Shown here: piece by piece, positions 28,653 to 36,756 of the stretch
Numbering within the stretch: the stretch's first letter is position 1
Layout: every line of letters starts with the position of its first letter
From: Pedobacter glucosidilyticus DSM 23534
Lineage (GTDB): Bacteria > Bacteroidota > Bacteroidia > Sphingobacteriales > Sphingobacteriaceae
DNA length: 58,810 nucleotides
NCBI RefSeq assembly: GCF_000425145.1
Contig: NZ_KE384316.1
Span: 15,405 to 74,214, forward strand
Direction: 5' to 3'
Notes under the pieces: model-generated
The model's input: the letters and a program-made list of their open reading frames with translations, nothing else
Database searches by the model: none
Told to the model about the DNA's origin: nothing
Program-made: the position numbers and the translations under genes

Positions 28653-29168
28653 ATGGATATTCAGGAAAATATAGTTAACAAAGTTGCGCAAAGTGGCTTA
28701 GTATCTGTAGACCTTGCAGACTTAAAGCCAGCTGGTGAAAGAGTGGTTTATGATATCAAGGATAATCTTTTTCATGGGTTAATCTTAAAAGAGAAAGATT
28801 TTAGAGAATTTATCAAAACCCACAATTGGGAGCAGTACACAGGTAAACATATCGCTATCACTTGCTCTGCAGATGCTATTGTACCCACATGGGCTTACAT
28901 GTTGCTTGCAACCAAATTGGCAGATTATGCGTCATCTATCATATACGGTACTTTAGAAGATTTAGAAATTTATCTTTTTAACCATGAAATAGAAAAATTA
29001 GATGTTCAACAATATAAAGATCAAAGAATTGTAGTAAAAGGTTGTGGCGATATTTATGTCCCTACGGCTTCTTTCGTGGCTTTAACCTCCAAATTACATC
29101 CGGTAGTTAAAAGTATCATGTACGGCGAGCCTTGTTCTACAGTTCCTTTATATAAAAGAAAAGATTAA
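28653..29168 (+). CDS. DUF2480 family protein
   Basis: The 171-residue protein matches the Bacteroidota DUF2480 family: IVNKVAQSGLVSVDL near the N-terminus, LKEKDFREFIKTHNW and ITCSADAIVPTWAYML. I start at the ATG at 28653, because the 12 upstream codons of the open frame lie in the terminator of the previous gene. The function is unknown. No signal peptide or membrane helix is present, so it is cytoplasmic. Confidence 0.88.
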   Translation: MDIQENIVNKVAQSGLVSVDLADLKPAGERVVYDIKDNLFHGLILKEKDFREFIKTHNWEQYTGKHIAITCSADAIVPTWAYMLLATKLADYASSIIYGTLEDLEIYLFNHEIEKLDVQQYKDQRIVVKGCGDIYVPTASFVALTSKLHPVVKSIMYGEPCSTVPLYKRKD

Positions 29169-29256
29169 TTTGGTTTGCTTTTTGATTTTATGCTGATGTA
29201 AACCATGATGAATAAATCAATAGAAATATTTTACCTCATTAGATTTACATGATAAC

Positions 29257-30045
29257 ATGAAACAAACCATGAAATACATCACCATCCTTCTCATCTTAGT
29301 ATTAGGTTTTGATCAATTAAACGGTCAGGAACTAGCATATTTAAATAATTCATCTTTTAATAGTGGTGAAGTTTTAAAATATAAATTAAAATATGGCTTT
29401 ATCACAGCAGCAGAAGCTTCTTTAAGAGTATTAGATACCGATGTGAAGTTTGAGAACCAGCCCACTTATCATTTATTGGTACAAGGTAAAACATCAGGTA
29501 CCTTTGATATTTTTTATAAAGTTCGTAATCGTTACGATTCTTATATCAACAAAAAAGATTTTGCACCCTACCTATACACAGAAAATATCCAAGAAGAAAA
29601 TTACAGAAGAACAGAAAAAGCTCGTTTTTACCAAGATGAACGTAAGATTGTGGCCAATAAAGGTACTTTTAAATCTCCTGTAGCACAAACTTTTGATTTA
29701 GTATCAGCCTATTACTTTGCCAGAAATTTAGATTTATCTGGGATAAAAGCTGGAGATAAACTTACACTACGTTATTTTTTGAGTGATGAAATTACCCCAC
29801 TTACTATAGAGTATTTAGGCAAAGAGGTGGTTAGAACCAGCAAAGGTAAACTAAGATGTCTAAAGTTCAGACCATCCATCTCTCCAGGAAGAATTTTCAA
29901 AAAGGATAGTCAGTTATTTTTATGGATAACAGATGATGCTAACCGTATCCCAGTTAAAGCAGAAGCGGAAGTTTTAGTAGGTAGCATCACCATGGAACTT
30001 AGCGATGCCAGAGGCTTAAGGCAGCCACTACAAATTATAAAATAA
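29257..30045 (+). CDS. DUF3108 secreted/periplasmic protein
   Basis: The 262-residue product has a signal peptide (about 1-23, ending QLNGQE) and a DUF3108-like domain: FNSGEVLKYKLKYGFITAAEA near residues 34-54 and a beta-rich body with TSGTFDIFYKVRNRYDSYI. The family is widespread and uncharacterised, and the predicted fold is a lipid-binding-like beta structure. An alternative start four codons downstream (29269) is possible. The gene seems to stand alone before the polysaccharide locus. Confidence 0.82.
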   Translation: MKQTMKYITILLILVLGFDQLNGQELAYLNNSSFNSGEVLKYKLKYGFITAAEASLRVLDTDVKFENQPTYHLLVQGKTSGTFDIFYKVRNRYDSYINKKDFAPYLYTENIQEENYRRTEKARFYQDERKIVANKGTFKSPVAQTFDLVSAYYFARNLDLSGIKAGDKLTLRYFLSDEITPLTIEYLGKEVVRTSKGKLRCLKFRPSISPGRIFKKDSQLFLWITDDANRIPVKAEAEVLVGSITMELSDARGLRQPLQIIK

Positions 30046-30047
30046 AG

Positions 30048-30076
30048 AGATTCTATTTCTCATAGAATTTTATAAT
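30048..30076 (+). terminator. Weak AT-rich terminator-like hairpin
   Basis: ATTCTAT (30050-30056) and ATAGAAT (30062-30068) form a 7-bp stem with a 5-nt loop, followed by TTTATAATTTTA. It lies just after the DUF3108 gene and before the polysaccharide locus. Low GC makes it uncertain. Confidence 0.35.
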
Positions 30077-30096
30077 TTTACTGTTTTACTAAAACT

Positions 30097-31365
30097 TTGA
30101 TAAATTCTAAACAAATTTCAATAGCTGTTATTGGTCAGGGATACGTAGGTTTACCGTTAGCCGCTGCTTTTGGTAAAATCTATCCCACTATAGGTTTTGA
30201 TATTGATACCCAACGCATAAAAGAACTTCAAAAAGGAGAAGATAAAACGTTACAGCTTACCGCTGATGAACTAAGAGTTTCGGAAAAGCTTAAATTTTCT
30301 GCAAATCAACAGGATATTTCCAATGCTAATGTTTTTATCATCACAGTTCCTACACCCATAAATGCTTTTAAATCTCCAGATTTAAGTTTACTTCTAGAAG
30401 CAAGTAAAATGGTAGGCAGTGTTTTAAAAAATGGAGATACGGTAATTTATGAATCTACGGTTTATCCTGGCTGTACAGAAGATGATTGCGTTCCTGTTCT
30501 AGAAATGCAAAGTAAATTAAAGTATAATGAAGATTTTTTTGTTGGCTATTCACCAGAACGCATCAATCCAGGCGATAAAATCAATACGCTTACCAAGATT
30601 ATCAAGGTAACATCGGGCTCCAACCCTACTATAGCTACGTTTATCAACCAATTGTATCAATCCATCATTACGGCTGGTACTCATTTGGCTCCATCAATTA
30701 AAGTTGCAGAGGCTGCAAAAGCTATAGAAAACGCACAAAGAGATGTTAATATCTCATTTGTAAACGAACTAGCCCTTATTTTTGATAGAATAGGTATTGA
30801 TACCAATGATGTATTGGATGCCGCTGCCACCAAATGGAATTTTCTGAAGTTTAAACCTGGTTTGGTTGGTGGGCATTGTATTGGTGTAGACCCCTATTAT
30901 TTGGCACATAAGGCAGAGGCTTTAGGTTATCATCCACAGGTTATTCTTTCTGGAAGAAGGGTGAATGACAATATGGGGATGTTTGTGGCCAATAAATTAA
31001 TTAAACTGTTAATTAGTAAAGGAAATACCATTAAAGGAGCTAAAGCACTTATTTTGGGTTTCACTTTTAAAGAAAATTGTCCTGATATTAGAAATACCCG
31101 AGTAATTGATATCTATAAAGAATTGAAGCAGTTTGGTTTAGAAGTGGATGTTTATGACCCTTGGGCAAATCCGCAGGAAGTAGCAACAGAATATCAATTT
31201 TCTTTAATCCCAGCTTTGGCAAACGAGCATTATGATGCTGTGATTATCGCAGTAGCACATCATCAGTTTTTAGCATTGGATTATGCTGGTTTTAAAAAGA
31301 ACGGAACGGTAATTTTTGATACTAAGTCTATTATTCCACGAGTTTTTGTAGATGCAAGATTATAA
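30097..31365 (+). CDS. Nucleotide-sugar 6-dehydrogenase (WbpO/TviB-like)
   Basis: The 422-residue enzyme oxidises C6 of a UDP-N-acetylhexosamine to the uronate with NAD. It has the Rossmann motif GQGYVG (13-18), ESTVYPGCTED, YSPERINPGD and the catalytic Cys261 in LVGGHCIGVDPYYL. YSPERINPGD and PYYL favour the UDP-HexNAc dehydrogenase branch over UDP-glucose dehydrogenase. The start is TTG. It opens a three-gene set with an aminotransferase and an acetyltransferase, which points to a diamino- or acetamido-uronic acid. Confidence 0.88.
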   Translation: MINSKQISIAVIGQGYVGLPLAAAFGKIYPTIGFDIDTQRIKELQKGEDKTLQLTADELRVSEKLKFSANQQDISNANVFIITVPTPINAFKSPDLSLLLEASKMVGSVLKNGDTVIYESTVYPGCTEDDCVPVLEMQSKLKYNEDFFVGYSPERINPGDKINTLTKIIKVTSGSNPTIATFINQLYQSIITAGTHLAPSIKVAEAAKAIENAQRDVNISFVNELALIFDRIGIDTNDVLDAAATKWNFLKFKPGLVGGHCIGVDPYYLAHKAEALGYHPQVILSGRRVNDNMGMFVANKLIKLLISKGNTIKGAKALILGFTFKENCPDIRNTRVIDIYKELKQFGLEVDVYDPWANPQEVATEYQFSLIPALANEHYDAVIIAVAHHQFLALDYAGFKKNGTVIFDTKSIIPRVFVDARL

Positions 31366-31366
31366 G

Positions 31367-32467
31367 ATGAAACCTGTAAGTATGATAGATTTACCTCTAG
31401 AATATGCTACTCGTAAAATGGAGTATGATGAGGCTATACAAGCTGTTTTACAGGTAGGAGATTTTATAAAAGGCAAAGCTGTAACTGAACTGGAACATCA
31501 GCTTTCGCAGTTTCTAAATATCAAACATAGTATTTCTTGTGCTAATGGTACCGATGCCTTAGAAATTGCATTAAGAGCTTTAAATATTGGCGAGGGGGAT
31601 GAAGTTATAGTACCCGCATTTAGTTACGTAGCTGCTTTAGAGGTGGTAAGCTTAGTAGGTGCCAAGCCAGTTTTGGTAGATGTTGATGAACACTATTTTC
31701 AAATAGATGTTACAAAAATAAAGTCGCTTATCAACCCAAGAACTAAAGCTATTATTGCTGTACATTTATTTGGGCAAGCAGCTTATATGGATGAATTATT
31801 AGAGATAGCCAAAGCTCATCAATTATATGTTATTGAAGATAATGCTCAATCTTTTGGTGGGATGTATCAAAACCTGTATTTAGGAACTTTTGGTCATATC
31901 AGCTGTACCTCCTTTTTTCCGACAAAAAATTTAGCTTGTTATGGAGATGGAGGAGCCATTTTTACACAAGACGATGCTTTGGCCCAAAAAATTATGATGA
32001 TGGCTAATCATGGTCAAAGTGCTAAGTACCATCACGAAATGGTAGGTAGAAACTCTAGGTTAGATACTTTACAGGCTGCCATTTTACAAGTTAAATTACG
32101 CCATTTAAAGCCTTCTTTAGCCGTTAAAGCTGGTTTAGCTGGGTTATACCAACAGCAACTTTTAGGTGTTAAGGAAATAAGTTTACCTCGGGTTGCACCT
32201 CATAGTCAGCACAGCTGGAACCAATTTACGATTAGAGTTCATCAAAACAGAGATGAGTTAAAGAAATTTTTAGCGCAGCATGGTGTTCAAAGTATGATTT
32301 ACTATTCTAAAGTATTATCGCAACAACCTGCTTATGCTAGTCTAGAAAAAGACTTTCCGGTTGCTCAGCAATTAACCAAAGAAGTTTTATCGCTACCTAT
32401 ACATGATCAGTTGAAAGAAGAAGATACTCAGCAAGTTACTAAACTTATCAAAGAATTTTATGGATAA
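31367..32467 (+). CDS. DegT/DnrJ-type sugar aminotransferase (WbpE-like)
   Basis: The 366-residue PLP enzyme has the N-terminal VGDFIKGKAVTELE, CANGTDALEIALRAL, an IEDNAQSFGG segment and the PLP lysine Lys187 in SFFPTKNLACYGDGG. Family and neighbours suggest transfer of an amino group to C3 of a 3-keto UDP-GlcNAcA, as WbpE does. I start at the ATG directly after the dehydrogenase stop. It overlaps the acetyltransferase by 8 nt. The 3-oxidase that would make its substrate is not in this window. Confidence 0.87.
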   Translation: MKPVSMIDLPLEYATRKMEYDEAIQAVLQVGDFIKGKAVTELEHQLSQFLNIKHSISCANGTDALEIALRALNIGEGDEVIVPAFSYVAALEVVSLVGAKPVLVDVDEHYFQIDVTKIKSLINPRTKAIIAVHLFGQAAYMDELLEIAKAHQLYVIEDNAQSFGGMYQNLYLGTFGHISCTSFFPTKNLACYGDGGAIFTQDDALAQKIMMMANHGQSAKYHHEMVGRNSRLDTLQAAILQVKLRHLKPSLAVKAGLAGLYQQQLLGVKEISLPRVAPHSQHSWNQFTIRVHQNRDELKKFLAQHGVQSMIYYSKVLSQQPAYASLEKDFPVAQQLTKEVLSLPIHDQLKEEDTQQVTKLIKEFYG

Positions 32468-32957
32468 AAAAGCATCTTTTGTTCATCATACAGCCATTAT
32501 TGATGCTGCTGTTGAAATTGGCGAAGGGACTAAAATATGGCACTTTTCCCATATCAGCGAAAGCGTAAAAATTGGTAAAAATTGTGTGATAGGGCAAAAT
32601 GTATTTATTGGCAAAAATGTGAGGATTGGGAATGGTGTTAAAATTCAAAACAATGTTTCAGTTTATGAAGGTGTTGAAATAGAAGATGATGTATTTATAG
32701 GACCTTCTGTGGTATTTACCAATGTGATTAATCCAAGAGCTTTTATAGAGCGTAAAGCCGAATTTAAGCCAACTATCGTGAAGAAAGGGGCTACTTTAGG
32801 GGCTAATAGCACCATCATTTGTGGTCATAATATTGGTGCTTATGCTTTTATTGGTGCTGGCTCTGTATTAACCAAGGCTGTTCAGGATTTTGAACTTTGG
32901 TATGGTAATCCTGCAATAAAACATGGTAGGGTAAACCACGAAGGAAACAAGCTATGA
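32460..32957 (+). CDS. Left-handed beta-helix N-acetyltransferase (WbpD-like)
   Basis: The 165-residue hexapeptide-repeat protein shows IGEGTKIWHFSHI, then repeated V-I-G-X-X-V steps (GKNCVIGQNVFIGKNVRIG), NNVSVYEGVEIEDDVF and ANSTIICGHNIGAYAFIGAG. This is close to WbpD, which acetylates the 3-amino group of UDP-2-acetamido-3-amino-uronate using acetyl-CoA. It overlaps the aminotransferase gene. With the two upstream genes it would form most of a UDP-GlcNAc(3NAc)A route. Confidence 0.86.
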   Translation: MDKKASFVHHTAIIDAAVEIGEGTKIWHFSHISESVKIGKNCVIGQNVFIGKNVRIGNGVKIQNNVSVYEGVEIEDDVFIGPSVVFTNVINPRAFIERKAEFKPTIVKKGATLGANSTIICGHNIGAYAFIGAGSVLTKAVQDFELWYGNPAIKHGRVNHEGNKL

Positions 32958-33014
32958 GCAGAAGCTTATCGCAATAAAAAAAGTAATTTTGTGGGTTGAT
33001 ATAATAAAGGAGAT

Positions 33015-33578
33015 ATGTTAGAAGTTCAAAATACCTTAGTGCATGAAGATGTTTTAAAACAAAACTTTGTGTGTCATTTAGATAAATGTAAAGGAGCTTG
33101 TTGTATCGAGGGGGATGCTGGGGCACCTTTAGAAGAGCATGAATTGGCTATTTTAGATGAGATTTATCCTCAGGTTAAACCCTACATGACAGCTAAAGGT
33201 ATAGAAACGGTAGAGCAGGTTGGAACATCAGTAAAAGATTTTGAAGGCGATTATACCACACCTTGTGTAGATACCAATAAAGAGTGTGCTTATGTTATTT
33301 GGGAAAACGGAATTACCAAATGCGCTATAGAAAAAGCTTATGAAGAAGGAAAAGTGAATTGGAAAAAACCAATCTCTTGTCATTTGTATCCTATAAGAAT
33401 AACTGCCTATCCAGACTTCGATGTTTTACATTATGACAGATGGAGTATCTGCGCTGATGCTTGTAATTTTGGAGATGCTTTAAACGTAAAGGTATATGAG
33501 TTTTTAAAAGAACCATTGATAAGAAAATATGGCGAAGCATGGTATTTAGATTTAAAGGAAAAAGTAGAAGGTGTGTAG
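33015..33578 (+). CDS. DUF3109 cysteine-rich protein
   Basis: The 187-residue protein has about ten cysteines in conserved positions: LDKCKGACCIEGDAGAP near residue 20, TPCVDTNKECAYV, KCAIE, SCHLYPIR and CADACNFG. This fits DUF3109, a Bacteroidota relative of the YkgJ zinc/iron-cluster group. The cysteines suggest a metal cluster; the function is unknown. It sits between two polysaccharide genes without obvious relation to them and ends about 120 nt before rfbA. Confidence 0.85.
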   Translation: MLEVQNTLVHEDVLKQNFVCHLDKCKGACCIEGDAGAPLEEHELAILDEIYPQVKPYMTAKGIETVEQVGTSVKDFEGDYTTPCVDTNKECAYVIWENGITKCAIEKAYEEGKVNWKKPISCHLYPIRITAYPDFDVLHYDRWSICADACNFGDALNVKVYEFLKEPLIRKYGEAWYLDLKEKVEGV

Positions 33579-33661
33579 AATGTTTGTTTAAACATCTTTA
33601 AGTTTAACTATAAAATATTAAAAATAACACAGGTTTTACTACCTTATCAAACTTAAATTGA

Positions 33662-33669
33662 TAGATTTG
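33662..33669 (+). promoter_or_regulatory. Candidate -7 element for rfbA
   Basis: TAGATTTG fits TAnnTTTG and lies 26 nt before the TTG start of rfbA. Only a TTT triplet is present near the expected -33 position. Confidence 0.35.
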
Positions 33670-33695
33670 CGAAATTATTTAAATAAGTAACACAC

Positions 33696-34568
33696 TTGAA
33701 AGGAATTATTTTAGCTGGAGGCTCTGGAACACGTTTACATCCTCTTACCTTGGCGGTAAGTAAACAAATGATGCCGGTTTATGATAAACCTATGATTTAT
33801 TATCCGCTTTCTACCTTAATGTTAGCAGGTATTAATGAAATCTTGATCATATCTACCCCACATGATTTACCCGGGTTTGAAAAGTTATTAGGAGACGGTT
33901 CAAATTTAGGTTGTAAATTTTCTTATGCAGTACAGCCTTCTCCGGATGGTTTGGCACAGGCATTTATCATTGGAGAAGAATTTATTGGAACAGATTCCGT
34001 TGCCTTGGTATTGGGAGATAATATTTTCTTCGGCGATGGTATGGCAAAATTAATGCAAGCCAACACCCATCCTGATGGGGGTGTAGTCTTCGCTTATCCT
34101 GTTCACGATCCAGAACGTTATGGCGTTGTAGAATTTGATGAGCATCGCAACGCTAAATCTATAGAAGAAAAGCCACTTCAGCCAAAATCAAATTACGCAG
34201 TACCAGGATTGTATTTTTATAACAATTCTGTAGTAGAAATAGCTAAAAACATAAAACCTTCACCAAGAGGAGAGCTTGAAATAACCGATGTTAACAAAGT
34301 TTATTTGGAACAAGGTAAATTAAAAGTAGGTGTACTTAGTAGAGGGACTGCTTGGTTAGATACAGGAACTTTTGAGTCTTTAATGCAAGCCGGGCAATTT
34401 GTACAGGTGATAGAAGATAGACAGGGATTAAAAATAGGCTGTATCGAAGAAATTGCTTACCGCATGAATTTTATCAATAAAAATCAATTGGAGCAATTGG
34501 CAAAACCATTGGTAAAAAGTGGTTATGGTACCTATTTAATGGATATTGTTGAGGGTAAGATTTTGTAG
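33696..34568 (+). CDS. rfbA: Glucose-1-phosphate thymidylyltransferase
   Basis: The 290-residue nucleotidyltransferase makes dTDP-glucose, the precursor of dTDP-rhamnose and related sugars. It has the [11 protein letters not shown] signature (8-18), [27 protein letters not shown] and the C-terminal [11 protein letters not shown] typical of RfbA. The start is TTG. No rfbB, rfbC or rfbD follows in this window, so the rest of the pathway must be elsewhere. A repeat-rich gap separates it from gmd. Confidence 0.94.
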   Translation: MKGIILAGGSGTRLHPLTLAVSKQMMPVYDKPMIYYPLSTLMLAGINEILIISTPHDLPGFEKLLGDGSNLGCKFSYAVQPSPDGLAQAFIIGEEFIGTDSVALVLGDNIFFGDGMAKLMQANTHPDGGVVFAYPVHDPERYGVVEFDEHRNAKSIEEKPLQPKSNYAVPGLYFYNNSVVEIAKNIKPSPRGELEITDVNKVYLEQGKLKVGVLSRGTAWLDTGTFESLMQAGQFVQVIEDRQGLKIGCIEEIAYRMNFINKNQLEQLAKPLVKSGYGTYLMDIVEGKIL

Positions 34569-34589
34569 AGCGAATTAGGACTATATCTA

Positions 34590-34705
34590 AGGAATTGTCA
34601 TCCTATGCTTCGACTCCGCTCAGCATGACACAATATATGTCACATTGAGCGCCTGCCTATCAGGTAGGAAGAAAGTTGAAATTTAAAGAATGTCATCCTG
34701 AGGGT
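34590..34705. repeat. REP-like palindromic sequences
   Basis: TGTCAT (34596) and ATGACA (34630) enclose ATGCTTCGACTCCGCTCAGCAT, giving a stem-loop. It is followed by CCTGCCTATCAGGTAGG and TGTCATCCTGAGG. Related fragments (CACTGAGCGGAGTCGAAG) appear at 35037-35055 and CTTCGACTCCGC at 36655-36666. These look like extragenic palindromes of the kind scattered in Bacteroidota genomes; no gene is present. Confidence 0.6.
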
Positions 34706-34707
34706 TA

Positions 34708-35030
34708 ATATATTTCATATAAATCAATATGAAATGACGTGTTTAGGTAGTTCGATAGTCCTGCCCAAGCATTAACGACCGTTTACGCCCAATTCCGCCT
34801 TGGCGGTTGCGGCTTCTACTGGATTAGCCTTAGTAGAACCTTTAGAAGCAAGCGGCGCAGCGGAGAGTTTTTGGGTACTTTTTGCGGAAACATGCGAAGC
34901 ATTCATGAAGGCTAAAATATAAAATCAATACTTTGAATAAAAGTACCTTGACATGGCCGGTCAAGAGGCCGGAAAGCTAGTGGGCGAATGCTTGATTTTT
35001 AAACATTTATAAATAGCGTTAATGGTAGCT
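34708..35030. repeat. Direct repeat A, upstream of gmd
   Basis: About 320 bp that align with 36369-36635 at roughly 85-90% by eye. Shared blocks in order: ATATTTCATAT plus ATATGAAAT (a small hairpin), GTAGTTCGATAGTC, AATTCCGCCTTGGCGGTTGC (hairpin CCGCC-TT-GGCGG), ACCTTTAGAAGCAAGCGGCG, an ACTTTTT/AAAAGT hairpin and GGCCGGTCAAGAGGCCGG. Copy A carries about 50 extra bp inside that hairpin's loop (about 34890-34938). It holds no credible gene. Confidence 0.75.
34874..34947. repeat. AT-rich hairpin of repeat A with an enlarged loop
   Basis: GGTACTTTT (34874-34882) pairs with AAAAGTACC (34939-34947) across a 56-nt loop. In copy B the equivalent stem is GTTACTTTTT / AAAAAGTAAC, so the second base pair changed from T-A to G-C on both arms together. 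Confidence 0.55.
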
Positions 35031-35095
35031 ATGTCACACTGAGCGGAGTCGAAGTGGGAGTCGAAGGATACTAATAACATAAAGTAAAAAAGAAA

Positions 35096-35185
35096 ATGAA
35101 AGACGGAACTTGGGATGATTTTTTTATAAAGGATAAATTTGGTATTCCAATTTTCCATAAAAGAACATTCCAATATCCCATTTAA
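35096..35185 (+). CDS. Possible 29-codon ORF upstream of gmd
   Basis: An ATG at 35096 opens 29 codons ([20 protein letters not shown] and nine more) between repeat A and gmd. I recognise no family. It overlaps the candidate gmd promoter, so it may be a remnant of a truncated gene, a leader, or chance. Confidence 0.15.
   Translation: MKDGTWDDFFIKDKFGIPIFHKRTFQYPI
35110..35141 (+). promoter_or_regulatory. Candidate promoter for gmd
   Basis: TTG (35110-35112), 21 nt, then TAAATTTG (35134-35141), a good -33/-7 match. It lies downstream of repeat A and predicts a leader of about 55 nt, so gmd would carry its own promoter within the segment flanked by repeats A and B. Confidence 0.5.
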
Positions 35186-35204
35186 ATACATCAATAACAA
35201 ACAA

Positions 35205-36341
35205 ATGAAAGTAGCTTTAATTACGGGTATTACTGGGCAAGACGGAGCATATTTAGCCGAATTCCTCTTAAAAAAAGGTTATATCGTACATGGTCTAAAA
35301 AGAAGGTCTTCTCTTTTTAATACCGATAGAATAGACCATTTATACCAGGATCCTCATGAAGATGGGATAAAACTAAAGTTACACTATGGAGATTTAACTG
35401 ATTCTACCAATTTAATCAGGTTAATTCAAGAGATACAGCCAGATGAAATCTACAATTTGGCAGCCATGAGCCACGTAAAAGTGAGCTTTGATACACCAGA
35501 ATATACGGCTAATGCTGACGGAATTGGTACCCTTAGAATTTTAGAAGCCGTAAGATTATTAGGTTTAACCAAGAAAACCCGTATATATCAAGCTTCAACA
35601 TCAGAACTTTATGGATTGGTACAGGCTGTTCCTCAGTCAGAAACAACACCTTTTTATCCTCGTTCACCTTATGCAGTAGCTAAGATGTATGCTTATTGGA
35701 TAACGGTAAACTACCGTGAAGCTTATGATATGTATGCTTGTAATGGTATACTTTTTAACCACGAAAGTCCTATCAGAGGAGAAACTTTTGTAACCAGAAA
35801 AATTACCCGAGCCACGGCTAAAATTGCGATGGGACTGCAAAACTGTTTATATTTAGGTAATCTGTCTGCACAAAGAGATTGGGGGCATGCCAAAGATTAT
35901 ATAGAAGCCATGTGGCTAATCCTACAACAAGAAAAGCCAGAAGATTTCGTTATTGCTACTGGTGTAACTACTACCGTAAGAGATTTTGTGAGAATGAGTT
36001 TTGCGGAGTTAGGTATTGAGCTTGAATTTAGTGGTAAAGATGAACATGAAAAAGGGGTAATTATAGATGTAGACCAGGAAAAAGCTATAGCTTTAGGCTT
36101 AAACTTAGAAGCTTTAAAATTAGGTCAAACTGTGGTTAAAGTAGATCCAAAATATTTCAGACCTACCGAAGTAGAATTATTATTAGGAGACCCTACAAAA
36201 TCTAAAGAAAAATTAGGGTGGAAATTAAAATATGATTTGCCTGCTTTAGTTAAGGATATGATGGAATCTGATTTACATCAAACCAAAAAAGATCAATATT
36301 TGAAAGATGGAGGTTACCAAACCATGAATTACTTTGAGTAG
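35205..36341 (+). CDS. gmd: GDP-mannose 4,6-dehydratase
   Basis: The 378-residue extended SDR converts GDP-mannose to GDP-4-keto-6-deoxymannose, precursor of GDP-fucose, GDP-rhamnose and others. Motifs: [16 protein letters not shown] (NADP site), the [15 protein letters not shown] loop, [22 protein letters not shown] (YxxxK) and [19 protein letters not shown] use the ATG at 35205; upstream codons of the open frame are non-coding. No reductase (fcl, rmd) is adjacent, so the end sugar is undetermined. The gene lies between direct repeats A and B. Confidence 0.95.
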   Translation: MKVALITGITGQDGAYLAEFLLKKGYIVHGLKRRSSLFNTDRIDHLYQDPHEDGIKLKLHYGDLTDSTNLIRLIQEIQPDEIYNLAAMSHVKVSFDTPEYTANADGIGTLRILEAVRLLGLTKKTRIYQASTSELYGLVQAVPQSETTPFYPRSPYAVAKMYAYWITVNYREAYDMYACNGILFNHESPIRGETFVTRKITRATAKIAMGLQNCLYLGNLSAQRDWGHAKDYIEAMWLILQQEKPEDFVIATGVTTTVRDFVRMSFAELGIELEFSGKDEHEKGVIIDVDQEKAIALGLNLEALKLGQTVVKVDPKYFRPTEVELLLGDPTKSKEKLGWKLKYDLPALVKDMMESDLHQTKKDQYLKDGGYQTMNYFE

Positions 36342-36368
36342 TTGAATAACATATCACCCCTGTGTTCA

Positions 36369-36635
36369 AATATATTTCATATAATTCAATATGAAATAAC
36401 GTATTTAAGTAGTTCGATAGTCGAGCCTAAGCACAAACAACCGTTTACGCCTAATTCCGCCTTGGCGGTTGCGGCATCTACAGCCCTAGCCCTAGCAGAA
36501 CCTTTAGAAGCAAGCGGCGTAGCGGAGAGTTTTTGGTTACTTTTTGCGGAAAAAAGTAACTTGACAAGGCCGGTCAAGAGGCCGGAAAGACCAGAGGGTG
36601 AATGCCTGATTTTAAATAAATTCAATGGTAGCGGT
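36369..36635. repeat. Direct repeat B, downstream of gmd
   Basis: About 267 bp aligning with repeat A (34708-35030) in the same orientation. The hairpins are intact: GTTACTTTTT (36536-36545) with AAAAAGTAAC (36551-36560), and GGCCGGTCAAGAGGCCGG at about 36569. It fills most of the gap 36342-36756, which has no credible gene. A 99-codon open frame across it reads through these repeat blocks and is not a gene. Confidence 0.75.
36536..36560. repeat. AT-rich hairpin of repeat B
   Basis: GTTACTTTTT and AAAAAGTAAC form a perfect 10-bp stem around the 5-nt loop GCGGA, followed by TTGACAAGGCCGGTCAAGAG. Confidence 0.6.
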
Positions 36636-36724
36636 GTATAAGAGTAATAAATGCTTCGACTCCGCATAACAAAATCAAGTTAAGGATAATTATAAAAAAT
36701 AAAATAATAACATAAAGAAATTGA

Positions 36725-36732
36725 TAATTTTG
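36725..36732 (+). promoter_or_regulatory. Candidate -7 element for the export protein gene
   Basis: TAATTTTG fits TAnnTTTG and lies 24 nt before the ATG at 36757. No -33 TTTG is visible upstream. Confidence 0.35.
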
Positions 36733-36756
36733 CAGGGCTTTAAAGAAAATAAATAC

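Noticed and set aside
36342-36641. A 99-codon open frame on the plus strand, and a 93-codon one on the minus strand, in repeat B
   Set aside because: Both read through the repeat blocks and hairpins shared with repeat A; the composition is not protein-like and the frame is not kept in copy A.
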